Shown here piece after piece: positions 50,557 to 59,571 of a stretch of 64,000 nucleotides of DNA. The stretch is taken from assembly GCA_025059595.1 (NCBI GenBank), contig JANXDI010000012.1:32001-96000 (forward strand), read 5' to 3'. A program made the translations under genes and the position numbers. Position 1 is the stretch's first letter. Each line of letters starts with the position of its first letter. Source of the stretch: Candidatus Calditenuaceae archaeon. Lineage in GTDB: Archaea; Thermoproteota; Nitrososphaeria_A; Caldarchaeales; Calditenuaceae. The notes beneath the pieces are model-generated. The model was not told the DNA's origin, did no database searches, and saw only the letters and a list, made by a program, of their open reading frames with translations.

Positions 50557-51620
50557 CGGAGCTGATTATAGTCTCGAGGCCGAGGATGAGGTTCATCAAG
50601 TGGATAGGCGGAGGCGTCTATAAGCAGTTTCTCGCGAGAGTAGACCAAAGCTATTCTGAGAGCGCGCCGCCGGCGACAGAGTATTCTTCAGCAGATGTTG
50701 TCATTACATTATATTCTGGCGCAACTATTATGGCGGCCCAGCAGTTTGTCGCTCGGCCATCCACGCGACCGCTACAACTCCGTAGAGTAGACGTAATGCT
50801 TAACAGGGTTGGCTCGCCGACCGGCACGGTCTTCATACGCCTCTACAGCGACAGCTCAAACAACGTGGGGAGCCTGATAGCCACAGTCGGCTCAATATCA
50901 GCCTCCTCAGTAGCCACGACCTTTACAATCTACACATTCACACCATCTTCAGCTATCTCCCTGACGCCGGGGACGAAATACTGGGTTGTGATAGAGTTCA
51001 ACGCCGGCAACTCGTCAAACTACATCCAGACCACTAGAGCGACTGCAGATGTGGACACATCCGTAAGGTCTGCAACCTATACAACCTCGTGGTCATACAA
51101 CGTCAACGAACTCTACCTTAGAGTCGAATACGCTTTTGGAAGCTTCACAGACTCGCGGTCATTTACCATTGATTTCCAGTATATGGGCCCCGCTGAGAAG
51201 AGGTTGAAAGATGTCGGGACGAAAGAAAATATGACGGTAAACAGTGTAACCGTGAACGGTGTAAGTGTCGGCAACACGCTTGAAGAGACAGACCAAATAC
51301 CTCAAGCAACGCAATACACCATAACATACAACTACACGGTAGCGGCTGGAACGACATACTTCACATTGAGGTGCTTCATCGAGCGGAGGCTCTATTACGC
51401 CGCGACATCCATAACACTCGACCAGCTCGGCTCTTCAGAAGCATATATTGTGGCAATATATTTCAGTGGTGGTGGACACTTACGTATTGACGACAACCCC
51501 GACGCAGACTTCATTACATCAGGGGCCGCGACGATAAGGTTCGACCCCGGCACTCTCCCGTTCCGAAAGCTGGAGTGGCTTCAGGGCTCGGGAGAGGTAG
51601 ACATACTGGCGGTCGAATAG
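50553..51620 (+). CDS. Probable receptor-binding/tail fibre protein
   Basis: 355 residues, rich in Ser, Thr and Tyr and beta-structured. Residues about 60-190 (RRVDVMLNRVGSPTGTVFIR, LIATVGSISASSVATTFTIY, LTPGTKYWVVIEFNAGNSSN) match the 'choice-of-anchor R'-like beta sandwich often found in virion fibres and surface proteins. The C-terminus is a different beta domain. ATGA coupling to the hub gene and the position at the end of the tail module suggest the adhesin. It has lower GC than the hub gene. Confidence 0.6.
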   Translation: MTELIIVSRPRMRFIKWIGGGVYKQFLARVDQSYSESAPPATEYSSADVVITLYSGATIMAAQQFVARPSTRPLQLRRVDVMLNRVGSPTGTVFIRLYSDSSNNVGSLIATVGSISASSVATTFTIYTFTPSSAISLTPGTKYWVVIEFNAGNSSNYIQTTRATADVDTSVRSATYTTSWSYNVNELYLRVEYAFGSFTDSRSFTIDFQYMGPAEKRLKDVGTKENMTVNSVTVNGVSVGNTLEETDQIPQATQYTITYNYTVAAGTTYFTLRCFIERRLYYAATSITLDQLGSSEAYIVAIYFSGGGHLRIDDNPDADFITSGAATIRFDPGTLPFRKLEWLQGSGEVDILAVE

Positions 51621-51622
51621 CC

Positions 51623-52078
51623 ATGAGATACGTAGACCCCGAGACCGGCCTACCACTCGAGGCCGCCGAGAAAATCAAGCCGAGGATTAGAAAGCTAGAG
51701 GAGAAGACGGGAGTAATTTCTCTAAGCGATACCGGGGCCTCTATTGGGACAGCCGAGGCACCGGCCTCTGACATAGTTACCCTCAACGTAACGATAATCT
51801 CGTCCAAGGAGGCGAAGACAGAGATTCGCGAATTGACGCCTGAAGAGCTCGACATGAAGCTCCCAACACCTAAAGTCTACAAGCTCGAAGATGGGAGGAA
51901 GCTTATTGGGTTTGTTGAAGACGAGCTGCCCGTGGCTTTAAGGAAGCCGCGCGGATACAGCCTCAACGAGGTGGTCGCCATACTCTCATACAAGGTCATC
52001 AATCTGGAAAGGCGCCTAGCAGCCTTAGAAGAGGGTGATGGACGAAAAAATAATAATGATGGCTCAACACTTTTTTAA
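51623..52078 (+). CDS. Hypothetical virion-associated protein with C-terminal coiled coil
   Basis: 151 residues from ATG 51623, two bases after the preceding stop. PETGLPLEAAEKIKPRIRKL at the start, a middle beta segment, and the ending VAILSYKVINLERRLAALEE, a coiled coil suited to trimerisation. It may be a fibre-tip or fibre chaperone. No family recognised. Confidence 0.55.
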   Translation: MRYVDPETGLPLEAAEKIKPRIRKLEEKTGVISLSDTGASIGTAEAPASDIVTLNVTIISSKEAKTEIRELTPEELDMKLPTPKVYKLEDGRKLIGFVEDELPVALRKPRGYSLNEVVAILSYKVINLERRLAALEEGDGRKNNNDGSTLF

Positions 52079-52217
52079 TGCGTTGGAGTAGGGGGAGACA
52101 AGTGAGCTTACGATAAAGGAGCTACTCGGTCGCCCCCTTAACCACTATGAAAACCGCTACGCGCCGGAAAGGTTTTTTGTTTCTGGAGCCTTAACAATTC
52201 CATTTGACTCCCCGCGC

Positions 52218-52784
52218 GTGGCGGTGGTGGGAACCAGACACCCAAGCCTAGAAGGAGTAGAGTTTACCCGTAAACTCGTGAGTAAACTAGTGCAGAGCAA
52301 CATAATAATCGTCAGCGGATTAGCTAAGGGGATAGACACTGCCGCCCATAGAGCGGCAATAGAGTATGGAGGAAGGACGGTCGCTGTTTTGGGGACCCCT
52401 TTGGATAAGTTTTATCCACCCGAGAATCAGAGTTTACAGCAACTAATTATGAAGGATCATTTGGCCGTAAGCCAGTTTCCTCTTGGGCATAAAACGTGTC
52501 GCTACGATTTTATTAAAAGAAATAGGACGATGGCCCTAATATCTGATGCCTCCATCATCGTCGAGGTCCGCGAAAAAAGCGGAGCCTTATCACAGGGCTG
52601 GGAAACAATAAGGCTAGGTAGACCGCTGTTCATCGCACCTCTAGTGCAGGAAAAAGGGTTGAAGTGGTCTGAAAAAATGATGGAATACGGTGCTCAAAGC
52701 CTCAAGCTTAAAAACTTGAAGGAGATGTTAAGCATGCTGCCGAGATATCCTTCTCTTAAACATGACGTATTATACACCTTCTAA
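52218..52784 (+). CDS. DprA/Smf-like Rossmann-fold protein
   Basis: 188 residues from GTG 52218. The DprA core is plain: VAVVGTRHPS, NIIIVSGLAKGIDTAAHRAA, GRTVAVLGTPLDKFYPPENQ, FIKRNRTMALISDASIIVEV, KSGALSQGWETIRLGRPLF. In-frame coding-like sequence (LTIKELLGRPLNHYENRYAP) continues upstream to about 52103, but no start codon exists there, so the N-terminus may be frameshifted. The fold binds ssDNA in DprA and nucleotides in related LOG proteins. The gene is AT-rich and overlaps a phosphoribosyltransferase gene, which suggests a nucleotide-centred conflict module carried by the virus. Confidence 0.8.
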   Translation: MAVVGTRHPSLEGVEFTRKLVSKLVQSNIIIVSGLAKGIDTAAHRAAIEYGGRTVAVLGTPLDKFYPPENQSLQQLIMKDHLAVSQFPLGHKTCRYDFIKRNRTMALISDASIIVEVREKSGALSQGWETIRLGRPLFIAPLVQEKGLKWSEKMMEYGAQSLKLKNLKEMLSMLPRYPSLKHDVLYTF

Positions 52785-53429
52785 GATGTATAGGCTTGAG
52801 TTCGGCTCGTATCTAGCATATAGCCCCAGACCTTTCAATGAAATGTCAATCCGCGCCTATGAACTGATAAAGGATACTAAAAACTTCACCATGTTGAGCG
52901 ATGGGACAAGCATAATTGACAGGATCATCGGTAGGCTGGTTCAAGATCTACCTAATCTTGAGTTCAGAGAATTTTTCGCTAATGATGTCTTTTTAGTCCC
53001 TGTTCCCAGAAGCCAATTAATGAGGCCGGGGACGCTATGGGTACCTCGTGAGATATGTCATGCGTTAGAAAAGAATGGACTCGGAGAGAGCCATGAACTG
53101 CTTAGAAGAATTAAGCCGGTTCGCCAGTCTTCCCGCAGTCGTCCAAGCGAGAGGCCCTTACCGATTGAACACTATCATTCCCTGCGCTCTGTCAAAAGAC
53201 GATCAACGAGCCCAGATGGATTGTGCTAGTTGATGATATAATTACGCGCGGTCACACTGTTTTGGGCGGAGCTTGGCGCATCGCCGAGGCCTATCCCAAC
53301 AGCATCATCGTGGCCTTCGCTTTATTCAGAACAATCAGCGAGCAGCGTGATTTTAGAAAAATTCTAGAACCTGTCAGAGGCGAAGTAGTCTATAGACCTC
53401 GGTTTGGGGATGCGTTGAGGAGGCCTTGA
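52762..53429 (+). pseudogene. Phosphoribosyltransferase-like gene with a frameshift
   Basis: The first frame (52762-53229) encodes the N-terminal part (FANDVFLVPVPRSQLMRPGT, ERPLPIEHYHSLRS). Another frame (to 53429) carries KTINEPRWIVLVDDIITRGH, the diagnostic PRPP-binding loop of type I phosphoribosyltransferases. The switch occurs near 53185-53200. It is either a true mutation, a sequencing error or a recoding site. The gene overlaps the DprA-like gene by 23 bases and has the same AT-rich composition. Confidence 0.65.
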
Positions 53430-53620
53430 GCAAAATCTTTGCATTTTTCAATTATTTTGCGAGCTGTGAAGGTTGTTAGCGGTGACTCGACCATCTTTAA
53501 CCTGTTAGCTCAGCCCGCGAATGATTTTTAGAGTTGCGGTCTTGAGAGGTTCTTGGCTGACAGAGAAGACGTTTAGACCGCTTTTCACCCCTATTACGGT
53601 TCTCGTGCCTTTGTGCCCCT

Positions 53621-53854
53621 GTGGTGGGCTGGTTGTTTGGTGGAGATAGGGGGTCTGAGGGCTCCTTTGAGGTGGAGAGGGGCGTTAAGCTTGTTGTGAA
53701 GAGGGCGAGGGATGGGACGATAGTTGTTGAGGCTCAGGCGAGGACTGAGGCTGACCTACGGCTCCTTCTGAGGGATTTCGCGGAGGTTGTGGGTGGGTTG
53801 GTGGGTGGGGTTGAGGAGAAGCGGCCTGGCCCAGCTTCTGCTAGACGCGGCTGA
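53621..53854 (+). CDS. Small hypothetical protein before the terminase
   Basis: 77 residues from GTG 53621. One alpha/beta unit (FEVERGVKLVVKRARDGTIV, then RTEADLRLLLRDFAEVVGGL). It overlaps the terminase gene by up to 68 bases. The position would suit a small terminase subunit, but there is no helix-turn-helix and the length is short, so I leave it unnamed. Confidence 0.5.
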   Translation: MVGWLFGGDRGSEGSFEVERGVKLVVKRARDGTIVVEAQARTEADLRLLLRDFAEVVGGLVGGVEEKRPGPASARRG

Positions 53855-55139
53855 GACCGGCATAAGGCTCTATAAGTGGCAGAGGAGGTGGCTTGACGAC
53901 GATGCCAGGTTCCGAGTCCTCCTCAAGTCCCGCGGAGTCGGAGGCTCGTTCACAGTCGCCCTCGAAGCCCTCGTCGAATCCCTCCTCAAGCCCGGCAGCC
54001 TCACGCTTCTAGTCAGCTACAGCCAGAGACAATCCCTAGAACTCTTCAGAAAGCTCAGGACGATGCTTTCTGCGCTGGAGGGGGCCTCGCTCAGCTGGGC
54101 CGGAGAAGTCTACAGGAGCGTCGCTGTCTCGGCTGAGACTAAGACGCAGGTTGAGCTTGGGAATGGAAGCAGGATAATCTCACTCCCCAACAACCCCGAC
54201 GCAATCAGAGGCTACAGGTCCGACAGCGTCTACGTCGACGAGGCCGGGATGTTCAGAAACGACTTCGAGGTCAAGTCCGCCGTGGCCCCCAGCATAGTCG
54301 GGAGAAGCGGGAGGCTCAGCCTCGTCTCAACGCCTAAGGGGAGGAGGGGCTGGTTCTACGAGGCCTGGAGCAGCGGCGCCTTCTCGCGGCACACGGCCCA
54401 CTACACAGAGGCGCCTCACATAACGGCAGGGGAGCTGGAGGGGTTGAGGAAAGCCCTCACGGAGCTGGAGTGGCTTCAGGAGATGGAGACCGAGTTTCTC
54501 GACGAGGCCAACGCCGTCTTCCCCTACGAACTCATACTCTCGTGCGTCTCAGAAAACACCTCCGAGGCGGCCACGGGCCCCGTCTATGTGGGCGTGGATG
54601 TGGGGAGGCTGAGGGACTCCACGGTCATCACGGCGCTCGAGAGGCTTGAGGACGGCACTCTGAGGGTCTTCCACGTCCAGGAGCTGAGGGGCATAGACTT
54701 CCAGGCTCAGGAGAGCATAATACTCAACCTGGCCGAGCGGCTCCGGCCCGTATCAATCGCAATAGATAGGACCGGAATAGGGCTGGCCCTCTACGAGACC
54801 CTATCGGGGAAGCTGCCCGCCGTCGAGGGCGTAACCTTCACCCGCAACGTTAAGGAGGCCCTGATAGCGACCCTCCACAGCCTCATGAAAGGCGGTAAAC
54901 TAAGCATCCCACCGGATGGCCGCGAATTGATAAACCAGCTCCGAGCATTCCAGAGGGTCGAGACACCCTCCGGAGCGGCGAAATATGAGGCGCCGAGAGG
55001 CCAGCATGACGACTACGTGATGAGTCTGGCTCTGGCGGTTGGCGCGGCTGTCAGGCGGCTCGGCGGCGGGGTGATGGTCTCGAGGGTCTGGGCTTGGCGA
55101 GAGGCTTCTGAGGGGGGCGGTTCTACTCTCCCACCCTAA
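53787..55139 (+). CDS. Terminase large subunit
   Basis: Up to 450 residues; TTG 53811 is a more natural start than GTG 53787, since TRP-rich residues encoded before it do not look conserved. The ATPase has LLKSRGVGGSFTVAL (Walker A variant), SVYVDEAGMF (Walker B with catalytic Glu) and LVSTPKGRRGWFYEAWSSG (coupling motif). The nuclease has YVGVDVGRLRDSTVI, IAIDRTGIG and HDDYVMSLALAVG, three acidic residues of the RNase H fold. It packages DNA through the portal. It lies at the far end of the structural operon, away from the portal gene. Confidence 0.9.
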   Translation: MWVGWWVGLRRSGLAQLLLDAAETGIRLYKWQRRWLDDDARFRVLLKSRGVGGSFTVALEALVESLLKPGSLTLLVSYSQRQSLELFRKLRTMLSALEGASLSWAGEVYRSVAVSAETKTQVELGNGSRIISLPNNPDAIRGYRSDSVYVDEAGMFRNDFEVKSAVAPSIVGRSGRLSLVSTPKGRRGWFYEAWSSGAFSRHTAHYTEAPHITAGELEGLRKALTELEWLQEMETEFLDEANAVFPYELILSCVSENTSEAATGPVYVGVDVGRLRDSTVITALERLEDGTLRVFHVQELRGIDFQAQESIILNLAERLRPVSIAIDRTGIGLALYETLSGKLPAVEGVTFTRNVKEALIATLHSLMKGGKLSIPPDGRELINQLRAFQRVETPSGAAKYEAPRGQHDDYVMSLALAVGAAVRRLGGGVMVSRVWAWREASEGGGSTLPP

Positions 55140-57672
55140 TCATGCCGCCGATGAAGGGCTTCTGACTGCTCACCACATAGTATATTCCGGGCTCCATGAA
55201 CCTGTAGCTCCACTTCCCACCCGGCTTTATCGGCTCCGAGACGAAGACGCGCTCCCCGCCCCGCTGAGAGACAACCACGTGCTCCACACTATCCCTGTTC
55301 ACAAACTCTACAATCGCACCCCTCCTCAGACTCAGTACACTCGGATAGAGATAGGCGTCATCCATGACGGGAGGGTCTCCACTCCTCCAACTCACAGGCG
55401 CCGCCGCACCCTCCCTGATTACCATCCTGTATTTCCGCCTCCTCGCCAAAACCGCCACAAATGGGAACGGCATCAACAAGAGGGGAAAGACCCAGGGAGG
55501 CATGGGGACATAGTCGCCGCTCGGCGTCCGCGTCTCTGTTGTCGTAATCACGATCGTTGTGTTCAGCAACTTGGTCTCTGTCGTCTGCACGGGTCGCGGA
55601 GCCGTCTCGGTAACGTGAGTGGTGAAGGACACTATGCTAGTTACAGTCGACACAACTCTCTCAAAGACTGTGGATAGTAGTTGGCTCGTGGTGTAGAGCG
55701 TCGACTCCACGAGTCTTGTGGAGTACGTTGTGGCCAGTGTGGTCTCGGTGACCCTTTTTATCCTTGTCCGCGTTGTGGTTGCCTCCGCGGTGATGGAGTA
55801 GGTGGAGGTTGTCGTGACTGTGGTGTGGAAGGTGGCTGTAGCTCCGACTGTTGTGGTTTGAGTCGCGGTAGTCGTTATGGTCGTATAGCCTGTCGAGGTC
55901 GATGTAGTTACGTGGGTGGAAGTTGTTGTAGCCGTTTGAGTAGAGGTCGTAGTTATGGTTTGGGTAGAAGTAGTATAGCTAGTCGAGGTAAGTGTAGTTG
56001 TCTGTGTAGAGGTTAAGGTCTCTGTGGCCGTCGTGTAGCTTGTCGAGGTGACTGTAGTGGTGCGGGTGGAGGTTTCCGTAACGGTGGTATAGGAAGTATC
56101 CTCAACGGTAGTCGTGTAAGTGGACGTCGTCGTGTAAGTCTCGTAGATAGTCAAGGTAGCCGTCGTTGAATCAACAAACGATGCATCGCAGAAGACTCCG
56201 TAGAATCCATATTCCTTGGTCCCTCTCTCGCTCTGGTCTATGTCGAATGCCGGCGTCCATGGAGAATCAGTAAGTTTTGTGTCCTCTGGCCTCAGCTCTA
56301 TGGTGTTGTGCGCGGCTGAGGGGGTCGCGGTGGGTAGACTTTTGGAGAGGTTGAAACTGTTCATGAAGACATATTCTAACCGGTATCTCCCAGCTCCTCC
56401 AGCCAGATATACGCAATCATTATACCCGTCGAGGCCAAAAATCCTCACAGGCAACTCTATGTCGTCGAAGCCTTGAACCCGGAAGGCGTAGAGAGCCTCA
56501 CCATTTGAGCCGTCCACAGCTAGGAAAATGCCGTGTAGTAGAGCGAAGGAGTCGTCCTTCCCATCGGAATATGTGTATAACGTGTAGCCGCCGGTGAAGA
56601 CTTTGGCGCCAGAGACCGCCGCTGAGACTGCAAAATCAAAAATTGACGGTACGTTTTCCGGCGGAGGGTTTGAATGGTCGGGATAGGAGAAGGAGAGCGT
56701 GTAGTCTTGCCACCAGACGACGTTCATGCGGCTGTCGAGCTTTATTATCGCTATATTATTTCTGGCGTCGGGCTTTTCCTCAGTTAAGACCGCGTAGATG
56801 TCGCTATTCTCGTCTACCAGAATCTCAGCCGCTATGGAGAAGGCGTAGATGGGCTGAATCAGCGTTACATTTAGTCCGTCGAGGCTGCTCTTAGATACCT
56901 CCAGTATGAAAATTTCACTCGCATAGGGCTTTTTGGACATAAAGTCGACACCTGTCCCACCCAGAATATAGACGCTCTCACTACCAAGTGCCAGCGACAC
57001 CGCAAAATCTGTCGCGGCGTCCCTCACGTAATAGTAACGATGGTCAACATGCTGGAGGTATTGATTCAGTTTGACGAGTAGGAATCCGCTACTCTTAGCC
57101 CTGAATGCGTCAAAGATCGTGACTCCTGCGAGGACGTATATTCCCGACTCGTCCATAGCAAGGTCCAGACCCTCTCCCAACTGATTTATGGGCCCAGAGG
57201 CTGAGTGCTCCGTGGTGAGGTGGTTCGTGTGATAGGCGATTAATTTGCAGTTGCTTTTGTCGAATGCGGCTACGAAGAGTGCGAGGCTCTTTCCACCCGC
57301 GATAAAGTGTCCCGCAACTATAACGTGTGTGCTGTTAGCCTCGACAGAGGAGGCGACGCTGTCCACGGTGCCGTCGTCCCTGTTCTGGAACCCAAACATT
57401 AAATTGCATCTGAGGCTGTGGTCGGGATTCAGGATTAAGAGGAAAGGTATGCTTCCGGATACGGCCTTATCTCCGGTGACCGGTGTGCTCGCTCCCACTA
57501 TGTATATCCCGTCACCGTCTACCTCGATGTCGTAAGCCCGAAAATTAATTCCTCCAGCCTCTTCACTGAAGGTACGGAGAAGGCCGTAGGACGGGTCGGA
57601 ATATGTGAAGGGCAGAGAAAAGGCCAATAAGGCCGCCAATAGCATCAGAGCCGCGGGCCCTAATGTTCTCAA
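55123..57672 (-). CDS. Large surface protein with propeller, Thr-rich stalk, membrane anchor and cupredoxin-like end
   Basis: 849 residues. Signal peptide at 1-25. Residues 30-470 are repeats like 'DIEVDGDGIYIVGAST...LLILNPD', a beta-propeller. Residues 510-690 are a Thr/Ser stalk with short repeats (for example TVTETSTRTTTVTSTSYTTA), probably glycosylated. A membrane segment (WVFPLLLMPFPFVAVLA) and RRRKYR follow, then about 80 residues resembling a cupredoxin (VEFVNRDSVEHVVVSQRGGE, PGGKWSYRFMEPGIYYVVSS). The usual C-x-n-H-x-n-M copper loop is absent. The gene opposes and overlaps the terminase gene by 17 bases. Confidence 0.7.
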   Translation of the reverse strand: MRTLGPAALMLLAALLAFSLPFTYSDPSYGLLRTFSEEAGGINFRAYDIEVDGDGIYIVGASTPVTGDKAVSGSIPFLLILNPDHSLRCNLMFGFQNRDDGTVDSVASSVEANSTHVIVAGHFIAGGKSLALFVAAFDKSNCKLIAYHTNHLTTEHSASGPINQLGEGLDLAMDESGIYVLAGVTIFDAFRAKSSGFLLVKLNQYLQHVDHRYYYVRDAATDFAVSLALGSESVYILGGTGVDFMSKKPYASEIFILEVSKSSLDGLNVTLIQPIYAFSIAAEILVDENSDIYAVLTEEKPDARNNIAIIKLDSRMNVVWWQDYTLSFSYPDHSNPPPENVPSIFDFAVSAAVSGAKVFTGGYTLYTYSDGKDDSFALLHGIFLAVDGSNGEALYAFRVQGFDDIELPVRIFGLDGYNDCVYLAGGAGRYRLEYVFMNSFNLSKSLPTATPSAAHNTIELRPEDTKLTDSPWTPAFDIDQSERGTKEYGFYGVFCDASFVDSTTATLTIYETYTTTSTYTTTVEDTSYTTVTETSTRTTTVTSTSYTTATETLTSTQTTTLTSTSYTTSTQTITTTSTQTATTTSTHVTTSTSTGYTTITTTATQTTTVGATATFHTTVTTTSTYSITAEATTTRTRIKRVTETTLATTYSTRLVESTLYTTSQLLSTVFERVVSTVTSIVSFTTHVTETAPRPVQTTETKLLNTTIVITTTETRTPSGDYVPMPPWVFPLLLMPFPFVAVLARRRKYRMVIREGAAAPVSWRSGDPPVMDDAYLYPSVLSLRRGAIVEFVNRDSVEHVVVSQRGGERVFVSEPIKPGGKWSYRFMEPGIYYVVSSQKPFIGGMIRVGE
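55780..56160 (-). repeat. Threonine-codon tandem repeat region
   Basis: Coding repeat within the surface protein: units of about 12-16 codons built on ST-Y-TT-T-T-T alternate with TS/TQ. It is imperfect at DNA level and confined to one reading frame, so it is a protein repeat and not a DNA element. Confidence 0.6.
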
Positions 57673-57920
57673 CGTAGGTTAGGCGGCTCTACAAAAATTA
57701 ATAAAGCATACCGATGATGAGGGGAAACAAGTTTTTCGTCATAACAGAATATTACATGGATATTTAACAGACAATTGGCCAGACTCAAACCTGCCCACGA
57801 GTCTGCACCCTACGGTAAGCACAGGGCCTATGCCCGGTATGATGCGGGCCGCTCCACCGGAAGCCTAGACGCCAAAAGAATTATAATGTCTAGAGTCAAG
57901 GGCCGGGGCCAGCGGAGAAG

Positions 57921-58328
57921 ATGCCCTCTCGGAGAAAGGTCAGGCTCGAGGTTATGGGTGACGACGGAGACAGGCTTACCGTGATTCTTGAGGGGAGGGT
58001 TACGCGGGAGAAGATTATGCAGCTCGCGGACCTCGTGGACCTCTATGGAGGCTCGGCGGCTGAGAGGGTGCCTGCGGCGGTGGAGAATAAGCTGACGAGG
58101 CTGGCCAGGCTGATTGAGAAGAAGTTCCCCTACTCCGAGTTCACCTCGAGGGATGTGGCCGAGGCCTACGAGCTTGAGTATGGTGAGAGGCTCACACTCA
58201 GCACGGCCTCAACCTACCTTTCCCGGCTCGCTGAGAGGGGGTTCCTAGAGAGGGCCGGCGGGATGCTGAACAATATCCGCTACCGGCTTCTCAGGGCGCG
58301 GGCCGAGGAGGTTGAGGGCGGCCAGTAA
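57921..58328 (+). CDS. Winged-helix DNA-binding protein
   Basis: 135 residues from ATG 57921. Residues 1-45 form a beta-hairpin and helix (RLEVMGDDGDRLTVILEGRV). Residues 60-130 form a winged helix (SEFTSRDVAEAYELEYGERL, STASTYLSRLAERGFLERAG). Probably a transcription regulator of the element, or possibly a terminase small subunit. A TATA-like AGAATTATAATG lies about 45 bases upstream. It converges with the next gene, overlapping by 38 bases. Confidence 0.65.
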   Translation: MPSRRKVRLEVMGDDGDRLTVILEGRVTREKIMQLADLVDLYGGSAAERVPAAVENKLTRLARLIEKKFPYSEFTSRDVAEAYELEYGERLTLSTASTYLSRLAERGFLERAGGMLNNIRYRLLRARAEEVEGGQ

Positions 58329-58716
58329 CCTTCTCCGCAAGCCTCTCCAGCACTTTGAGAGCGTCGTATAGTTCTCCGGCTTCGAGGGCTTGGCTCAGCT
58401 CGAGAAGCCAAGTGAATCGCCGCTCACCTAGTAGGCCGAGGTATCCGAGGAGCAGGAGTGTGTGGATGCTCTGTGTAATATTTCTGAGGGCCTGGCCAAG
58501 TATCTTTGCGTAGGTGCCCCGCGAGACGCCCATGAGCCGCGCCTTCTCCTCAAAAGTCCTCCGCCTACCCGCCGCATAGTCCTCCGCCTCCAGCAGAAGG
58601 GCCTCAAGCTGCCTCTCGGTGAGGGAGGAGCCGCTGAAGAGGGCTCGAAGGACGATATCAGTTTCGGGGAGTGTCTGGCTGCTTCTCCGCTCCAGGAGCT
58701 CGAGGGAAGATGTCAA
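58291..58716 (-). CDS. Helix-turn-helix protein of sigma-70-region-4-like type
   Basis: 141 residues. LTERQLEALLLEAEDYAAGR followed by RLMGVSRGTYAKILGQALRN is a helix-turn-helix of the LuxR/sigma-4-like kind (bacterio-opsin-activator HTH in archaea). The C-terminal half is helical and hydrophobic (HTLLLLGYLGLLGERRFTWL). Likely a regulator. It is the only leftward gene between the surface protein and the 59.5-kb gene. Confidence 0.6.
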   Translation of the reverse strand: MTSSLELLERRSSQTLPETDIVLRALFSGSSLTERQLEALLLEAEDYAAGRRRTFEEKARLMGVSRGTYAKILGQALRNITQSIHTLLLLGYLGLLGERRFTWLLELSQALEAGELYDALKVLERLAEKVTGRPQPPRPAP

Positions 58717-59247
58717 CCACTCTCCGCCTCCATGCTAGCCATTTTTGTCAACACGCTACCCTATTAGTGCTCGCCAACCTCAACCCGGGCACTACTCTTA
58801 ATATATCTCCAAGGTAATACTCATCCCGGGGAATCTCAATAGTCTCGCATCAAACCAAGCTTCATGGCCAACGGAGCTCAAAATTGTCGAGACTAAAGTG
58901 CTTTGCGCCTAAACTGGCGTGTTTTGTGCCTAGTCGGGGAGAACACTTTTAAATGGCTGCCAAGCCTCGGCGATCAGAAGACCCGGTGACAGGCCTAATC
59001 TTCCATCACGGTTAGGGGCTTTATGGAGCTGGATGAAGAGAACAATTTTCGCGGAGTATTCCGTGAAAGAGGCGAGGGGTACGAGGTTTAATGGTTTGTC
59101 TGGAGACGTGACGGGCGGTTCTGCTGGCCTGATTGGGAGCCAGTTCTTCTGATATTTGGGTCAGACGGTTCCCTCGGGGCCTGTCTCGTACGGAGGGCGT
59201 TTCGCTGGAGGATTTACGGGGGTCAAGACCTCAAAATCAGCGGCGGG
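58717..59247 (+). other. Long intergenic stretch with weak signals
   Basis: About 530 bases. ACTTTTAAATGG near 58949 is TATA-like. A 39-codon frame from ATG 59033 to TGA 59150-59152 (MKRTIFAEYSVKEARGTRF...) and a 22-codon frame from 59024 overlap each other. Neither is convincing. No tRNA, repeat or palindrome of note was found, but the region could hold the element's origin or an RNA. Confidence 0.35.
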
Positions 59248-59571
59248 GTGATTAACGTGCTCTTTAACGGCGCGCAACACCACCCTTTGGTCCTAGCCGC
59301 GGGCAACGAGTTAGAATTTGAGCGGCTTAAGCAGAGATGTATCGCCGTTAATGCGTTGCATAGGGATATTTCACCGAGAGAGGTTCCTGCATGGGCGCGC
59401 GACGTCAAGCTGTTTGCTGATAGGCTGGTTTTTTCCGAAATTCCGGGCTGCAGGGAGCAAAGAAACGTTTTGAACAGGCTCCTCGGCGATATTGCGCGTT
59501 TCTATCCGCGGATGGCTCAAATCAAGACGATAGACGAGAAGATAGACGAGTTGAGGAGGCTGTTCATTTGA
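59248..59571 (+). CDS. Hypothetical protein
   Basis: 107 residues from GTG 59248. Contains LAAGNELEFERLKQRCIAVN and the C-terminal helix KTIDEKIDELRRLFI. It looks like a small folded protein with two Cys (positions near 31 and 68). It converges with the gene at 59564, overlapping by 8 bases. No family recognised. Confidence 0.5.
   Translation: MINVLFNGAQHHPLVLAAGNELEFERLKQRCIAVNALHRDISPREVPAWARDVKLFADRLVFSEIPGCREQRNVLNRLLGDIARFYPRMAQIKTIDEKIDELRRLFI

Noticed and set aside
53621..53854. Small terminase subunit
   Set aside because: The position before the large subunit is suggestive, but the protein is only 77 residues with no helix-turn-helix or oligomerisation helix pattern, so the name was not given.
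57775..57984. Rightward frame of 69 codons
   Set aside because: It overlaps the start of the winged-helix gene in another frame and its translation is low-complexity and basic.
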